From Alcanivorax sp. 24 (lineage in GTDB: Bacteria > Pseudomonadota > Gammaproteobacteria > Pseudomonadales > Alcanivoracaceae), in NCBI RefSeq assembly GCF_004360225.1, contig NZ_SNUA01000003.1:124001-188000 (forward strand): DNA of 64,000 nucleotides. Reading direction: 5' to 3'. The notes below the pieces were generated by a model. That model made no database searches. It was not told where the DNA came from and saw only the letters and a program-made list of their open reading frames with translations. Below are positions 27,263 to 36,186 of this stretch, piece by piece (the first letter of the stretch is position 1; the number at the start of each line of letters is the position of its first letter). Made by a program: the position numbers and the translations under genes.

Positions 27263-28321
27263 GTGGACTACACAGGTATCGACTTTCGGCCTTTTCGTTT
27301 CCCGGTAAATCGCCCTCTGACCGATGAGGAAAAGGCGGCCCGCTATCAAAAAAAGCAATCCAGAAATGCGCCACCTATGGATTTTCTATCTGTCATTAAG
27401 TGTAACAGCACCTATATGGACTTGGTGGATCGCTGGTATCCGATTAAAGGCTTCAATGTGTGGTTTGGGAGTGCGGTTATTCTGGCCTCCATCTTTCTTT
27501 CTGTAGTCAATGTTCGGGCTTTCTTTCATGTGATAGGCAAAGAAGAACTCTGGATTTCCTGGCTAGTATTGATCTTTTTCCTTTTGGTTGGGCTTGGTCT
27601 AGGTTGGGCCGGCTGGTGGGTTGTCCGTACTGAAGTCGGGCGCTGGACTCACTATCCGATGCGGATTAACCGTAAGACTCGGCAAGTGCATGTGTTCCGG
27701 CAAAACGGAACGGTTTTGATGGTGCCGTGGGATGATTTGTATCTCGTGCGAGGGGAATCCAAGAACTTTTTCGCTGGTACGACCCACGATTTGCGTGCCC
27801 ACGTTTTGGATAAAGATGGCATTACTGTTCTCGAATCGTTTTCACTGGGTTATGCAACTCTGCTGGGGAATGCACTGTCAGTTGACAAATTTTGGGCGTT
27901 CCTGCAGCCCTATATGGAGGCGCCCGACGGAGTAGAGCGGACAATCCGGCATTTGCAGGAAAGTGGATATCTGGCACCGCTTGATGGTCGTAAGGAAGGT
28001 TGGCGCTGGAGCATAACGCAAAGCTTTCTGTGGACGGTGCATTGGCCGTGGCTCCAGTTCCTTGGGTCACCCTTTCTGGGTCTCAATGCCGTTGGCCGCA
28101 TGTTCGCCATGTGGACCAGTAAGCAGCCTGAATGGCCAGAGGAGGTCGAGCAAGCCAATAAAATCGACGCTGATGACCCTTATGTCCTAACATGGCGTGA
28201 CAATCGTGAGTTGGGATGGTGGGACTTCCATTGGCCTCTGTTGTGTACCGTGCTCGGAGTGAGCATAGCCGTTACCGCTATTTGCTGGCCTGTTTTTTTG
28301 ACGGTGAAGCGCTTTTTTTAA
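27263..28321 (+). CDS. DUF6708-type membrane protein, probable immunity to the VasX-like effector
   Basis: The 352-residue protein starts at GTG with AGGA six bases upstream, 3 bases after the effector gene. Two adjacent membrane segments lie near residues 68-90 and 94-118. A soluble domain follows (HYPMRINRKTRQVHVFR...VPWDDL, the DUF6708-like signature), and a third membrane segment lies near 328-346. Such proteins are commonly found beside VasX/BTH_I2691 effectors. Membrane location suits neutralising a pore-forming toxin in the inner membrane. Immunity is inferred from position and topology; an accessory toxin function cannot be excluded. Confidence 0.65.
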   Translation: MDYTGIDFRPFRFPVNRPLTDEEKAARYQKKQSRNAPPMDFLSVIKCNSTYMDLVDRWYPIKGFNVWFGSAVILASIFLSVVNVRAFFHVIGKEELWISWLVLIFFLLVGLGLGWAGWWVVRTEVGRWTHYPMRINRKTRQVHVFRQNGTVLMVPWDDLYLVRGESKNFFAGTTHDLRAHVLDKDGITVLESFSLGYATLLGNALSVDKFWAFLQPYMEAPDGVERTIRHLQESGYLAPLDGRKEGWRWSITQSFLWTVHWPWLQFLGSPFLGLNAVGRMFAMWTSKQPEWPEEVEQANKIDADDPYVLTWRDNRELGWWDFHWPLLCTVLGVSIAVTAICWPVFLTVKRFF

Positions 28322-28367
28322 AGGGTGTTAGGAAAAAGAATACTGAAAAACAAGCAGGGAGCTGAGA

Positions 28368-29069
28368 ATGGCCACCTATGTTCAAATCGGGATATCCCGG
28401 ACCTCATCAACAACCAATACAAAAAGGGCGGTAGTAGAGGTCGATGTCAGGCCTTTTTATATATTGATGTATGGTGAGCCCGGTATCCGAAAAAATGCCG
28501 GAAAAGTCTTTCAGTGGGCAGCGGAAACCAAGGCCAGGGAGCTTGAAGAGCAAGAGAACGCTGAAACTCTGGTAACTCCGGTGACGAATTTTGAGGAGTT
28601 CAAAGCGGCCATCGAAGGGGCTGCCCCGGAAACACCGCCTCTTTTGGCTCGTGTTGTCAGCGGTGTTTACTTTTTTGGCCACGCAAGTAGCCAGGCTATT
28701 TTTGTCGGGGAGAACGCTTGGGCCGGAACGAATGTCGATCTGTCAAATGTATTCGGCCTTACTCCAGGCAACATGCGTAAAAATGCGAATGTTTGGCTCT
28801 ATTGTTGTAATGCTGGTAATACTGCCAGTGGAATGCCATGTATCGCGGAATTAATGGCGGATATTATCAGACGTGATGTATACGCATTCAGTAGTGGCAT
28901 GCACTATCAAAACTCTCCAGAGCTTAGGGGACTGGCATTGGCTATGCCGCTGAAAGACCGCAAACCTATGTATTTGGTGCCGGACAATGGCAAGCCGGCA
29001 ACCCTTTTCCCCAAGCCAGGCATTCATGAGAGTAAAGAAGAAAAATATATTGGGCCCGAACAGCCTTAG
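28368..29069 (+). CDS. Small protein with clan-CD (caspase-like) protease-type His/Cys arrangement
   Basis: This 233-residue protein has no signal peptide or membrane segment. A hydrophobic strand ends in GHA (His105, in GVYFFGHAS). About 40 residues later another strand ends in Cys146-Cys147-Asn-Ala-Gly (NVWLYCCNAG). This order, strand-GH then strand-C-x-x-G, is the catalytic layout of clan-CD cysteine peptidases and CHAT/DUF4347/C80-like proteins. The strand VYAFSSG after it fits the same fold. The gene has a GGGAG ribosome site and is the last of the T6SS cargo module, so a second effector, an effector-processing protease or a partner protein are all possible. Assignment is by pattern only. 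Confidence 0.5.
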   Translation: MATYVQIGISRTSSTTNTKRAVVEVDVRPFYILMYGEPGIRKNAGKVFQWAAETKARELEEQENAETLVTPVTNFEEFKAAIEGAAPETPPLLARVVSGVYFFGHASSQAIFVGENAWAGTNVDLSNVFGLTPGNMRKNANVWLYCCNAGNTASGMPCIAELMADIIRRDVYAFSSGMHYQNSPELRGLALAMPLKDRKPMYLVPDNGKPATLFPKPGIHESKEEKYIGPEQP

Positions 29070-29344
29070 CGAAGGTGTGCTGCGACGGATAACCTTGCCC
29101 CCGTCCACAAGTCCCTGAAAGCCATCTGGCCAGGCTTCCAGCGCACGCTCCCGCGACTCCCTTTCGGACACCTCCCTCGGGCTAAAAGTGTGCGCCATAT
29201 CTCGTTTTTTGCCCCTCGCACGGGTCGAGCTCCGCTTTGGGTTTGGCCCTTTCGTCCTTTCTGTTAGCCTACGAATTTAGTCTTATTCCCGTTTTTGGGG
29301 GGAATACAACAAAAGCGCCTGTAGGCACGCATGGGGACGCGTTA
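29070..29344. other. Intergenic region between T6SS cargo genes and the hybrid kinase
   Basis: These 275 bases hold no supported gene. A reverse-strand frame (ending in the caspase-like gene) can be read but has no ribosome site or homology that I trust. A T-rich stretch near 29200-29300 probably includes the promoter for the kinase operon. No clear terminator hairpin was found after the last T6SS gene. Confidence 0.45.
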
Positions 29345-32300
29345 ATGAGGTGGTTTCAGAATCTGTCCGTCCGGCTGAAGATTCTCGCCGTGGCGGTTTT
29401 GGGGATCGTGCTTTTTCTGGCTTACTTTTTGTACAGCTACTATATCGCCGCGACCAATATTGATCACTTGAGCCGCATCGAGAACCATGACTTCCCGGTG
29501 CTGGAGCTGGTGAACGCCAACAATCTCGAGTTCGTGGGGATCGCCGACGCCTACAGTACGGCCATCGCCCAGATCGACGAGCGGCCGCTGGATGAGGCCA
29601 GGGTGCGCTCGGACCAGTTTCTGGAACGGCTTGGTGATATCGACCGGCTGGATCCGGCACTGACCGATGACGTGGACAAGATCCGCATGTCCTTCATCGA
29701 TTATCTGAACGAGGCAACGGGGCTCGCCCAGGCGCTGATTGAAGACCCCATGACCCTGGTGAACAGCTACGCTTGGCTTGATCGGGTGGAGCTGCTGGAG
29801 CGGCAGCTCAAGCAGACGCAGGACGAATTCCAGGCAAAGCGCTATGAGGCCTTCCGTGGCACTCTGCTGCGGAGCCGTGAAGACAACCGCAGCACCCAGA
29901 TGATCGGGCTGGCACTGGGGGTGATGGCCTTTACTCTGCTGGGCTGGATCGCCTTGAGGGTGACGCGCTCGATCACGCGCCCCTTGGAGGATGCGGCGGG
30001 AGCCGCGGACAGCATCGCCAACGGCAACTGGGATACGGCGATTCAGAGTGAAAGCCGGGATGAGACCGGTCATCTGATCCGTGCCATCCGCAAGATGCGG
30101 GACACAATCAAACATCGCATCGAGGACGAAAAACGCCAGGAGCAGATCAAAACCCGGCTTTCCCAATTGGGGGATCTGATGCGGGGCGACATGGCCATCG
30201 ACAAGCTTGGCAGCAATTTGCTGGGTTATGTGATTCCCACCTTGAACGCTCAGATCGGCGCTTTTTATACCTTCGATGTGGAGCGCGAGCGCCTGTACAT
30301 GCGGGCAGCCTACGCCATGCAGCGCCGTAAGCATCTGGCCAATGACTTCGCTCTGGGGGAATCCCTGGTCGGCCAATGTGGACTGGAAGGCAAGCCCATC
30401 ATTCTCGAGGAGGTTCCGGAAGATTACATCCTGGTGTCCTCCGGCACGGGCAACGCGGTGCCCCGTAATCTGATGGTAATTCCCATCTTCCATGAGGAAG
30501 AGCTCAAGGGGGTGCTGGAAATCGGCTCCTTCCGACGTTTTGAGGATGATGATCTGACGTTCCTCGAGCAAGGGGTGGAACTGATCGGAGTGGCATTGCA
30601 TAGCGCGCAAAGCCGGTTGCGTTTGGGGGAAATGCTGACCCGCACCCAGGAGCAGGCCAAGGAGTTGAGTCAGCAGAAGGAGGAGATGGCCCGGGCCAAT
30701 CAGGATCTGGAGCGTCAGGCCTCCGAGCTGGCGGCGTCGGAATCGCGCCTGCAGCAGCAACAGGAAGAGCTCAAGGCCATTAACGAGGAGCTGGAGTCGC
30801 AGACGCAGGCGTTACGGGCGTCGGAGGAGTCACTGCAGGCGCAGCAGGAAGAGCTTCGGGTTACCAATGAGGAGCTGGAAGCCCAGGCGCGCATGCTCAG
30901 TGAGCAAAAAGGGGAGATGTCGCGCAAGAATACCGAACTGGAGACACTGCATGAGGAGCTGGAGGACAAGGTCAAGGAACTGGAACTGTCGTCCAAGTAC
31001 AAATCCGAGTTCCTCTCCACCATGTCCCACGAGCTGCGTACGCCGCTGAACTCGATCCTGATTCTGTCCAACGCCCTGGGGCAGAACAAGAAAGGCAACC
31101 TGGAAGAGAAGCAGGTGGAGCATGCCCAGGTCATTCATTCCGCCGGCTCCGATCTGCTATCGCTGATCAACGACATTCTCGATATCTCCAAGATCGAGGA
31201 AGGCAAAATGGATGTGATGATCGATGAGATCACACCCCGGGACGTCTCCGACTACTTCCAGCGGCATTTCACCCATGTGGCCGAGAATAAAGGCGTGGGT
31301 TTCAACGTGGTGATTCAGGAGGACGTGCCGCCGCATTTTTACACGGACAAGCAGCGTCTGGAGCAGATCGTCAAGAACCTGCTTTCCAACGCCCTCAAGT
31401 TCACCGACACAGGCGGCGTGACGTTGACCATCGGGCGTCCCGCCCAGGACGAGCGCATTCCCGGACGGACTCTGGAGCGTGAAGGCACCTTGTGTTTCGC
31501 CGTCACCGACACCGGGGTGGGCATCGCCGAGGACAAGCAGAAGTTGATCTTCGAGGCCTTCCAGCAGGCCGACGGCACCACCAGCCGAAAATATGGCGGC
31601 ACCGGACTGGGACTGACCATTTCCCGGGAGCTGGCCCGCCTGCTGGGCGGGGAAATCGGCCTGCGCAGTGATGGGCTGGGGCAGGGGGCCACCTTCACTC
31701 TGTATTTGCCGGAAGGCGAGGCGCTGGGCGTCGAGGCGGCCCTGGAGGAGAGTATGGACGTGGGGGCCAACGCCGAGGCTCACACGGCGCCTACCGCCCC
31801 CCTCGCCATGGAGCCGTCAGCGGAAGAGTATGTGGTCCGGGAGAAGACCGTGCTGGTGGTGGAGGACGATCGGGAGTTCGCCAATGTGCTGGTGGATCTG
31901 GCCGCGGACTACGGACTGGAGAGCCATATCTGCATGGACGGCGAAAGCGGTCTGGAATACGCCAGCCGCTACCGCCCGAGCGCCATCATTCTGGATATCG
32001 GTTTGCCGGGGATTGATGGCTGGGAAGTAATGGAGCGCCTCAAGGCCGACCCGCGCACCCAGGACATCCCGGTGCACTTCCTGTCCGGTAAGGATGAGCG
32101 CAAGAAAGCGCTGGATCTCGGTGCCATTGACTTCCTGACCAAGCCGGTCAGCCAGGAGCAAATGCTGGCCGCGTTCGGCACCATTGAGCAGGCCATCGAA
32201 AAGAATGTTCGCCGCCTCCTGGTGGTGGAAGACAGCGAGGCACAGCACGCCAGTATCCGCGAGCTGTTCGATCAGAAAGGCGTGGAGATTACCGCGGTAA

Positions 32301-33013
32301 CCAGCGGCGAGGAGGCATTGGCGGCACTGGGCGAACGGGTCTACGACTGCATGATCCTGGATCTGACCCTGCCGGACATGACTGGCTTCGAGTTGCTGGA
32401 ACGTCTGCACGAAGGCGACGAGAACGAGACACTGCCGGTGGTGATTTACACCGGCAAGGATTTGACCCGGGAAGAAGAAGCCAAGCTGCGCAAGTACGCG
32501 GACCGCATCATTCTGAAGACCGAGCGGTCTCACGAGCGGTTGCTCAACGAAGCCTCATTGTTCCTGCACTGGCTGGAATCAACGCTGCCGAGCCATCGGC
32601 GTGGCAATCCGGAACTGATCGAGCACCGCGACGACATTTTCGAGGGCAAACGGCTGCTGCTGGTGGATGATGACATGCGCAATATCTACGCGTTGTCGGC
32701 TCAATTGGAGGAGCTCGGATTCGATATTGAGATCGCCAACAACGGCCGTGAGGCGGTCGAAGCCCTGGAAGCCTCACCGCAAACCGACATCGTGTTGATG
32801 GACATCATGATGCCGGAGATGGACGGCTATCAGGCCATGGGGCATATCCGCCAACAGGCCCGATTCGCCTCCTTGCCAATTCTTGCCCTTACCGCCAAGG
32901 CGATGAAGGATGACCGGGCCAAGTGCCTGGAGGCGGGCGCCAATGACTACTGCTCCAAACCCATCGACATGAGCAAGCTGACCTCGCTGATGCGGGTCTG
33001 GCTGCATCGCTAG
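29345..33013 (+). CDS. Hybrid sensor histidine kinase: TM-HAMP-GAF-coiled coil-HisKA-HATPase-REC-REC-REC
   Basis: The 1222-residue protein has membrane segments near residues 13-35 and 185-205 flanking a short helical sensor. HAMP follows (about 205-260) and GAF (about 280-420). A long Gln/Glu-rich coiled coil spans 430-545. HisKA has phospho-acceptor His562 (SHELRTPLNS), then an HATPase domain with DTGVGI and GGTGLGLTIS. Three receivers have predicted phospho-Asp at 884, 1006 and 1153. An upstream in-frame start at 29237 was rejected; the ATG at 29345 begins a typical N-terminus. It leads a signalling operon with cheR, cheB and response regulators; the stop TAG sits inside the ribosome site of cheR. 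The stimulus is unknown. Confidence 0.9.
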   Translation: MRWFQNLSVRLKILAVAVLGIVLFLAYFLYSYYIAATNIDHLSRIENHDFPVLELVNANNLEFVGIADAYSTAIAQIDERPLDEARVRSDQFLERLGDIDRLDPALTDDVDKIRMSFIDYLNEATGLAQALIEDPMTLVNSYAWLDRVELLERQLKQTQDEFQAKRYEAFRGTLLRSREDNRSTQMIGLALGVMAFTLLGWIALRVTRSITRPLEDAAGAADSIANGNWDTAIQSESRDETGHLIRAIRKMRDTIKHRIEDEKRQEQIKTRLSQLGDLMRGDMAIDKLGSNLLGYVIPTLNAQIGAFYTFDVERERLYMRAAYAMQRRKHLANDFALGESLVGQCGLEGKPIILEEVPEDYILVSSGTGNAVPRNLMVIPIFHEEELKGVLEIGSFRRFEDDDLTFLEQGVELIGVALHSAQSRLRLGEMLTRTQEQAKELSQQKEEMARANQDLERQASELAASESRLQQQQEELKAINEELESQTQALRASEESLQAQQEELRVTNEELEAQARMLSEQKGEMSRKNTELETLHEELEDKVKELELSSKYKSEFLSTMSHELRTPLNSILILSNALGQNKKGNLEEKQVEHAQVIHSAGSDLLSLINDILDISKIEEGKMDVMIDEITPRDVSDYFQRHFTHVAENKGVGFNVVIQEDVPPHFYTDKQRLEQIVKNLLSNALKFTDTGGVTLTIGRPAQDERIPGRTLEREGTLCFAVTDTGVGIAEDKQKLIFEAFQQADGTTSRKYGGTGLGLTISRELARLLGGEIGLRSDGLGQGATFTLYLPEGEALGVEAALEESMDVGANAEAHTAPTAPLAMEPSAEEYVVREKTVLVVEDDREFANVLVDLAADYGLESHICMDGESGLEYASRYRPSAIILDIGLPGIDGWEVMERLKADPRTQDIPVHFLSGKDERKKALDLGAIDFLTKPVSQEQMLAAFGTIEQAIEKNVRRLLVVEDSEAQHASIRELFDQKGVEITAVTSGEEALAALGERVYDCMILDLTLPDMTGFELLERLHEGDENETLPVVIYTGKDLTREEEAKLRKYADRIILKTERSHERLLNEASLFLHWLESTLPSHRRGNPELIEHRDDIFEGKRLLLVDDDMRNIYALSAQLEELGFDIEIANNGREAVEALEASPQTDIVLMDIMMPEMDGYQAMGHIRQQARFASLPILALTAKAMKDDRAKCLEAGANDYCSKPIDMSKLTSLMRVWLHR

Positions 33014-33024
33014 GAGGGCATGTC

Positions 33025-33891
33025 GTGCAGCAGTCCACGGACGTGATCGACGATGATCAGATTCAAATCGAGGACATTGAGATTCGCCTGCTGCTGGAGG
33101 CGATCTACCAGCTCTACGGCTACGATTTTCGCGCCTACAGCAGGGCGTCCATGCGGCGCAGGGTGATGCACCGGTTGACCATGTCGGGTTTCCCATCGGT
33201 GACGCAAATGACCGAGCGGGTGCTGCGGGATCGGCAGTTCTTCGTCACTTTACTGAACGATCTGACCGTCAATGTGACCGAAATGTACCGGGATCCCGAG
33301 TTCTATCGCGCCTTCCGCGAGGATGTTATCCCGGTGCTGAAAACCTTTCCGTTCATCAAGATCTGGCATGCCGGTTGCTCCACCGGCGAGGAAATCTATT
33401 CCATGGCCATTCTGCTGGAGGAGGAAGGGCTTTACGACCGGACCATGCTGTATGCCACCGACATCGACAAGAACGTGCTGTTGGCGGCGAAGAAAGGCAT
33501 CTACCCGATCGACGCCTTCAAGCAGTATACCGAGAACTACCGCCGGGCCGGTGGCCGCAAGTCGTTGTCGGAATACGCCACGGCACGGTACGACAGCGTG
33601 ATCATGGAACAAAGGCTAAAGCGCAACATCGTTTTTGCCGATCATGATCTGGCGACGGACCAGGTGTTCGGCGAGATGCACGTGATTTTGTGCCGGAATG
33701 TACTGATCTACTTTGACCGGCCGTTACAGGAACGGGTGATCCGCCTGTTCGACGACAGCCTGGATCTGGGCGGTTTCCTCTGCCTGGGGACCAAGGAAAG
33801 CCTGCGTTTCAGTGGTAACGAAGATGCCTTCGACGTGATCAACAAGTCGCTGCGCATCTTCCGTAAGCGACAGATCCCACATAACGCCTAA
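33025..33891 (+). CDS. CheR-type protein-glutamate methyltransferase
   Basis: The 288-residue CheR has an N-terminal helical domain (about 15-80, IYQLYGYDFRAYSRASMRRRV). The SAM-binding catalytic domain has NVTEMYRDPEFY near 90, the WHAGCSTGEEIYSMA motif I near 113 and ILCRN.LIYF near 218. CheR enzymes methylate glutamates of chemoreceptors; here no chemoreceptor gene is near, so the hybrid kinase or a distant receptor may be the target. The start is GTG at 33025 with a perfect AGGAGG at 33012, overlapping the kinase stop. There are no TPR repeats, so it is the short form. Confidence 0.9.
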   Translation: MQQSTDVIDDDQIQIEDIEIRLLLEAIYQLYGYDFRAYSRASMRRRVMHRLTMSGFPSVTQMTERVLRDRQFFVTLLNDLTVNVTEMYRDPEFYRAFREDVIPVLKTFPFIKIWHAGCSTGEEIYSMAILLEEEGLYDRTMLYATDIDKNVLLAAKKGIYPIDAFKQYTENYRRAGGRKSLSEYATARYDSVIMEQRLKRNIVFADHDLATDQVFGEMHVILCRNVLIYFDRPLQERVIRLFDDSLDLGGFLCLGTKESLRFSGNEDAFDVINKSLRIFRKRQIPHNA

Positions 33892-33904
33892 ACCGAGAAG
33901 AGTG

Positions 33905-34384
33905 ATGATCGAGCAGAAGCTGCTTTTGGTCGATGACCAACCCGCCAATCTGGTATCCCTGGAAGCCATTCTGGAGGAGGACGGGCGGGTGTTGCTCAAG
34001 GCCGAGTCCGGTCAGGCCGCTTTGAGAATCATGCTCAGGGAAGACATTTCACTGGTGCTGCTGGATGTGCAGATGCCAGGCATGGACGGTTTCGAGGTGG
34101 CGGAGCTGATGCGTCAGCGCAAGGACACCCAGACCATTCCCATTATTTTCGTGACCGCCATCTCCAAGGAGAAAAAGTACGTCTTCAAGGGCTATCAGGC
34201 CGGGGCGGTGGACTACCTGTTCAAACCGCTGGACCCGCTGATTCTGAAAAGTAAGGTCAATTTCTTCCTGGAGCTGGACCGGCAACGCCGGGACTTGCTC
34301 GCCAAACTGAAGGAAGCCCAGGCTCACCGTGCCGCCTATGAGGCGGAGAAGGCCCGTATGCAACGTGAGCGGGGAGACGGCTGA
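33905..34384 (+). CDS. Stand-alone response regulator receiver (CheY-like with coiled tail)
   Basis: The 159-residue protein is one receiver domain. It has the acidic pair in LLLVDDQPAN, phospho-Asp in LVLLDVQMPGMDGFEV, the Thr of FVTAIS and the Lys of YLFKPLD. A charged helical tail runs to the end from about 130. Two start codons abut (GTG 33902, ATG 33905); the ATG was preferred. Its receiver is strikingly similar to that of the PilZ protein at 35051, including the shared stretch [16 protein letters not shown], indicating duplication within the operon. Confidence 0.85.
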   Translation: MIEQKLLLVDDQPANLVSLEAILEEDGRVLLKAESGQAALRIMLREDISLVLLDVQMPGMDGFEVAELMRQRKDTQTIPIIFVTAISKEKKYVFKGYQAGAVDYLFKPLDPLILKSKVNFFLELDRQRRDLLAKLKEAQAHRAAYEAEKARMQRERGDG

Positions 34385-34473
34385 AATCAGCAGACAGGAG
34401 GCGTGGCGAACAGGGAGCGGGTGGCAATGACACGATACCGGCAAGCCCGTGGGCGCCGTGCCGGGTGGGCGTC

Positions 34474-35049
34474 ATGGGCCGGGCGGTGAAGGCGGTGGTG
34501 ATGGGGGCGTCCTGGGGAGGGTTGAACGCCTTCTCCACGATTCTGGCCGGTTTGCCGTCGCGGTTTCCGGCGGCCGTACTGTTGGTCCAGCATCAGCACG
34601 CCAGCGCCGATAACCGGTTGGCATGGCTGCTGTCCCGCTACAGCACCTTGCCGATGAGGTCCCCGGAGGACAAAGAGGAGATTCTGCCCGGTCACGTTTA
34701 CGTGGCACCGCCGGGATACCACATGCTGGTCAGTGAGGATGACACCGTGGCACTTTCCACCTATCGGCCGGTGCACTTTTCCCGGCCGTCCATCGATGAA
34801 CTGTTCTTCTCGGCCGGCCACGCCTACGGCTCGGCGCTGGTCGGGGTGCTGCTGACCGGCGCCAACGATGATGGCTCCGACGGTCTCGACTATATCCGTC
34901 GGCGCGGCGGCCATACTCTGGTGCAGTCACCGCAAAGTAGCGAGGCGCCGGTGATGCCAGAGGCGGCGATAATAAAAGGCGCGGCACGGGAGGTGCTTGA
35001 TCTGGAACGGATCGGCCCGTACCTGGCGGACTATCTGGTTGGGTTGTGA
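34474..35049 (+). CDS. CheB-type methylesterase domain protein without receiver
   Basis: The 191-residue protein is only the catalytic CheB domain, with the triad visible: Ser13 (MGASWGG), His40 (LVQHQH) and Asp133 (LTGANDDGSDG). Full-length CheB has an N-terminal receiver, which is absent here; regulation may come from the separate receivers next door. The start is uncertain: ATG 34474 and GTG 34465 are both in frame, with no strong ribosome site. It counterbalances the CheR encoded two genes upstream. Its stop lies 1 base before the next gene. Confidence 0.85.
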   Translation: MGRAVKAVVMGASWGGLNAFSTILAGLPSRFPAAVLLVQHQHASADNRLAWLLSRYSTLPMRSPEDKEEILPGHVYVAPPGYHMLVSEDDTVALSTYRPVHFSRPSIDELFFSAGHAYGSALVGVLLTGANDDGSDGLDYIRRRGGHTLVQSPQSSEAPVMPEAAIIKGAAREVLDLERIGPYLADYLVGL

Positions 35050-35050
35050 C

Positions 35051-36184
35051 ATGAAGAAACAGAATATTCTGGTGGTGGACGATCGTCATGAGAACCTGGT
35101 CGCCATGGAGGCGGTACTGGAGGGGGAGGACCGGAACCTGATCATGGCGAAATCCGGTGACGAGGCTCTGGCATGGGCGCTCAAGCATGATCTCGCCCTG
35201 ATTCTGCTCGATGTGCAGATGCCGGATATGGATGGCTTCGAGGTCGCCACGTTGCTGCGACAGAATCGTCGCACCCGGCATATCCCGATCATTTTCGTCA
35301 CCGCCATTTCCAAAGACCAGAGTTACGTCTTCAAGGGCTATCAGCACGGGGCGGTGGACTACCTGTTCAAACCGGTGGATGAACAGATCCTGGAAGCCAA
35401 GGTCAATGTCTTCCTCGAACTGGATCGTCAGCGCTGGCGCCTGCGGCAAGCGGTGGTGCAGATGAAGCGCCTCAAGGACGAGAACGAGCGTTTGCTGCAG
35501 GCGCTGGGGGATGCCGTCATCGGTACCGACGCCGACGGCGTGGTCAGTTTCTGCAACGCGTCCGCCTGTGCGTTGCTGGATCGCGAGCGGGATTCGCTAT
35601 TGAGCCTGCCGATTACGCAAGTGCTGCCTATCGCCGCAGGTGACGACAGCAACGCAAGCTGGCAGGATAGCCCCATATTCGCCCGTTGCTCACAAGGGGG
35701 AGCCTGGGAAGGTGATCTGACCCTGGAAAGCGGCAGCGAGGAAGCGCCTCAATACCTGCGGGTCCACGCCAATCCGGTGTGTCGCCAGGACGATCCGTTC
35801 ACCGGAACGGTATTCGTGCTGCGGCCGCGCCATGGCGAGGAACCGATGCGTGGCCCGGAGCGTCGCAAACATCCCCGTAAACAGATGTTTCGGGAATTGG
35901 TGGTGTTTGATCGCGGCACCGGTGGTAATGTGGGCAGGCTGACCAACTTGAGCCTGGGCGGGTTCCGGCTGGCCATGCGCCGTGAAGCGGCGCCGGGCGA
36001 GCACTGGGAACTGGGCATGGTGCTTCCGGATCGCATCGGAGACGTGAACACCATGAGCTTCGACGCCCGGGTGGTGTGGAGTGAGCAAGGAACCGGTCCT
36101 TCTGAATATCACGGGGGGTTCCAGTTCCTGGATCTCTCGGAGGCGAATCGGGAGATTGTGGAGACGTTAATGAACAGGTATTGA
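35051..36184 (+). CDS. Response regulator with PAS and C-terminal PilZ (c-di-GMP-binding) domains
   Basis: The 377-residue protein has a receiver (about 1-120, phospho-Asp in [16 protein letters not shown]) and a short helix. A PAS-like domain follows (about 145-245, [23 protein letters not shown]). The C-terminal PilZ domain (about 270-377) has an RxxxR motif (RKHPR) followed by NLSLGG, the N-x-S-x-x-G motif, so both c-di-GMP-contacting elements are intact. The protein therefore could join phosphorylation and c-di-GMP. It ends two bases before gspE, which suggests that it acts on, or is expressed with, the type II secretion machine. The ATG at 35051 was chosen from receiver homology. Confidence 0.85.
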   Translation: MKKQNILVVDDRHENLVAMEAVLEGEDRNLIMAKSGDEALAWALKHDLALILLDVQMPDMDGFEVATLLRQNRRTRHIPIIFVTAISKDQSYVFKGYQHGAVDYLFKPVDEQILEAKVNVFLELDRQRWRLRQAVVQMKRLKDENERLLQALGDAVIGTDADGVVSFCNASACALLDRERDSLLSLPITQVLPIAAGDDSNASWQDSPIFARCSQGGAWEGDLTLESGSEEAPQYLRVHANPVCRQDDPFTGTVFVLRPRHGEEPMRGPERRKHPRKQMFRELVVFDRGTGGNVGRLTNLSLGGFRLAMRREAAPGEHWELGMVLPDRIGDVNTMSFDARVVWSEQGTGPSEYHGGFQFLDLSEANREIVETLMNRY

Positions 36185-36186
36185 CC

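Noticed and set aside
28851-29198. A reverse 115-codon frame over the end of the caspase-like gene
   Set aside because: There is no ribosome site and half of it is antisense to a better gene; only the intergenic part was kept as a possible remnant.
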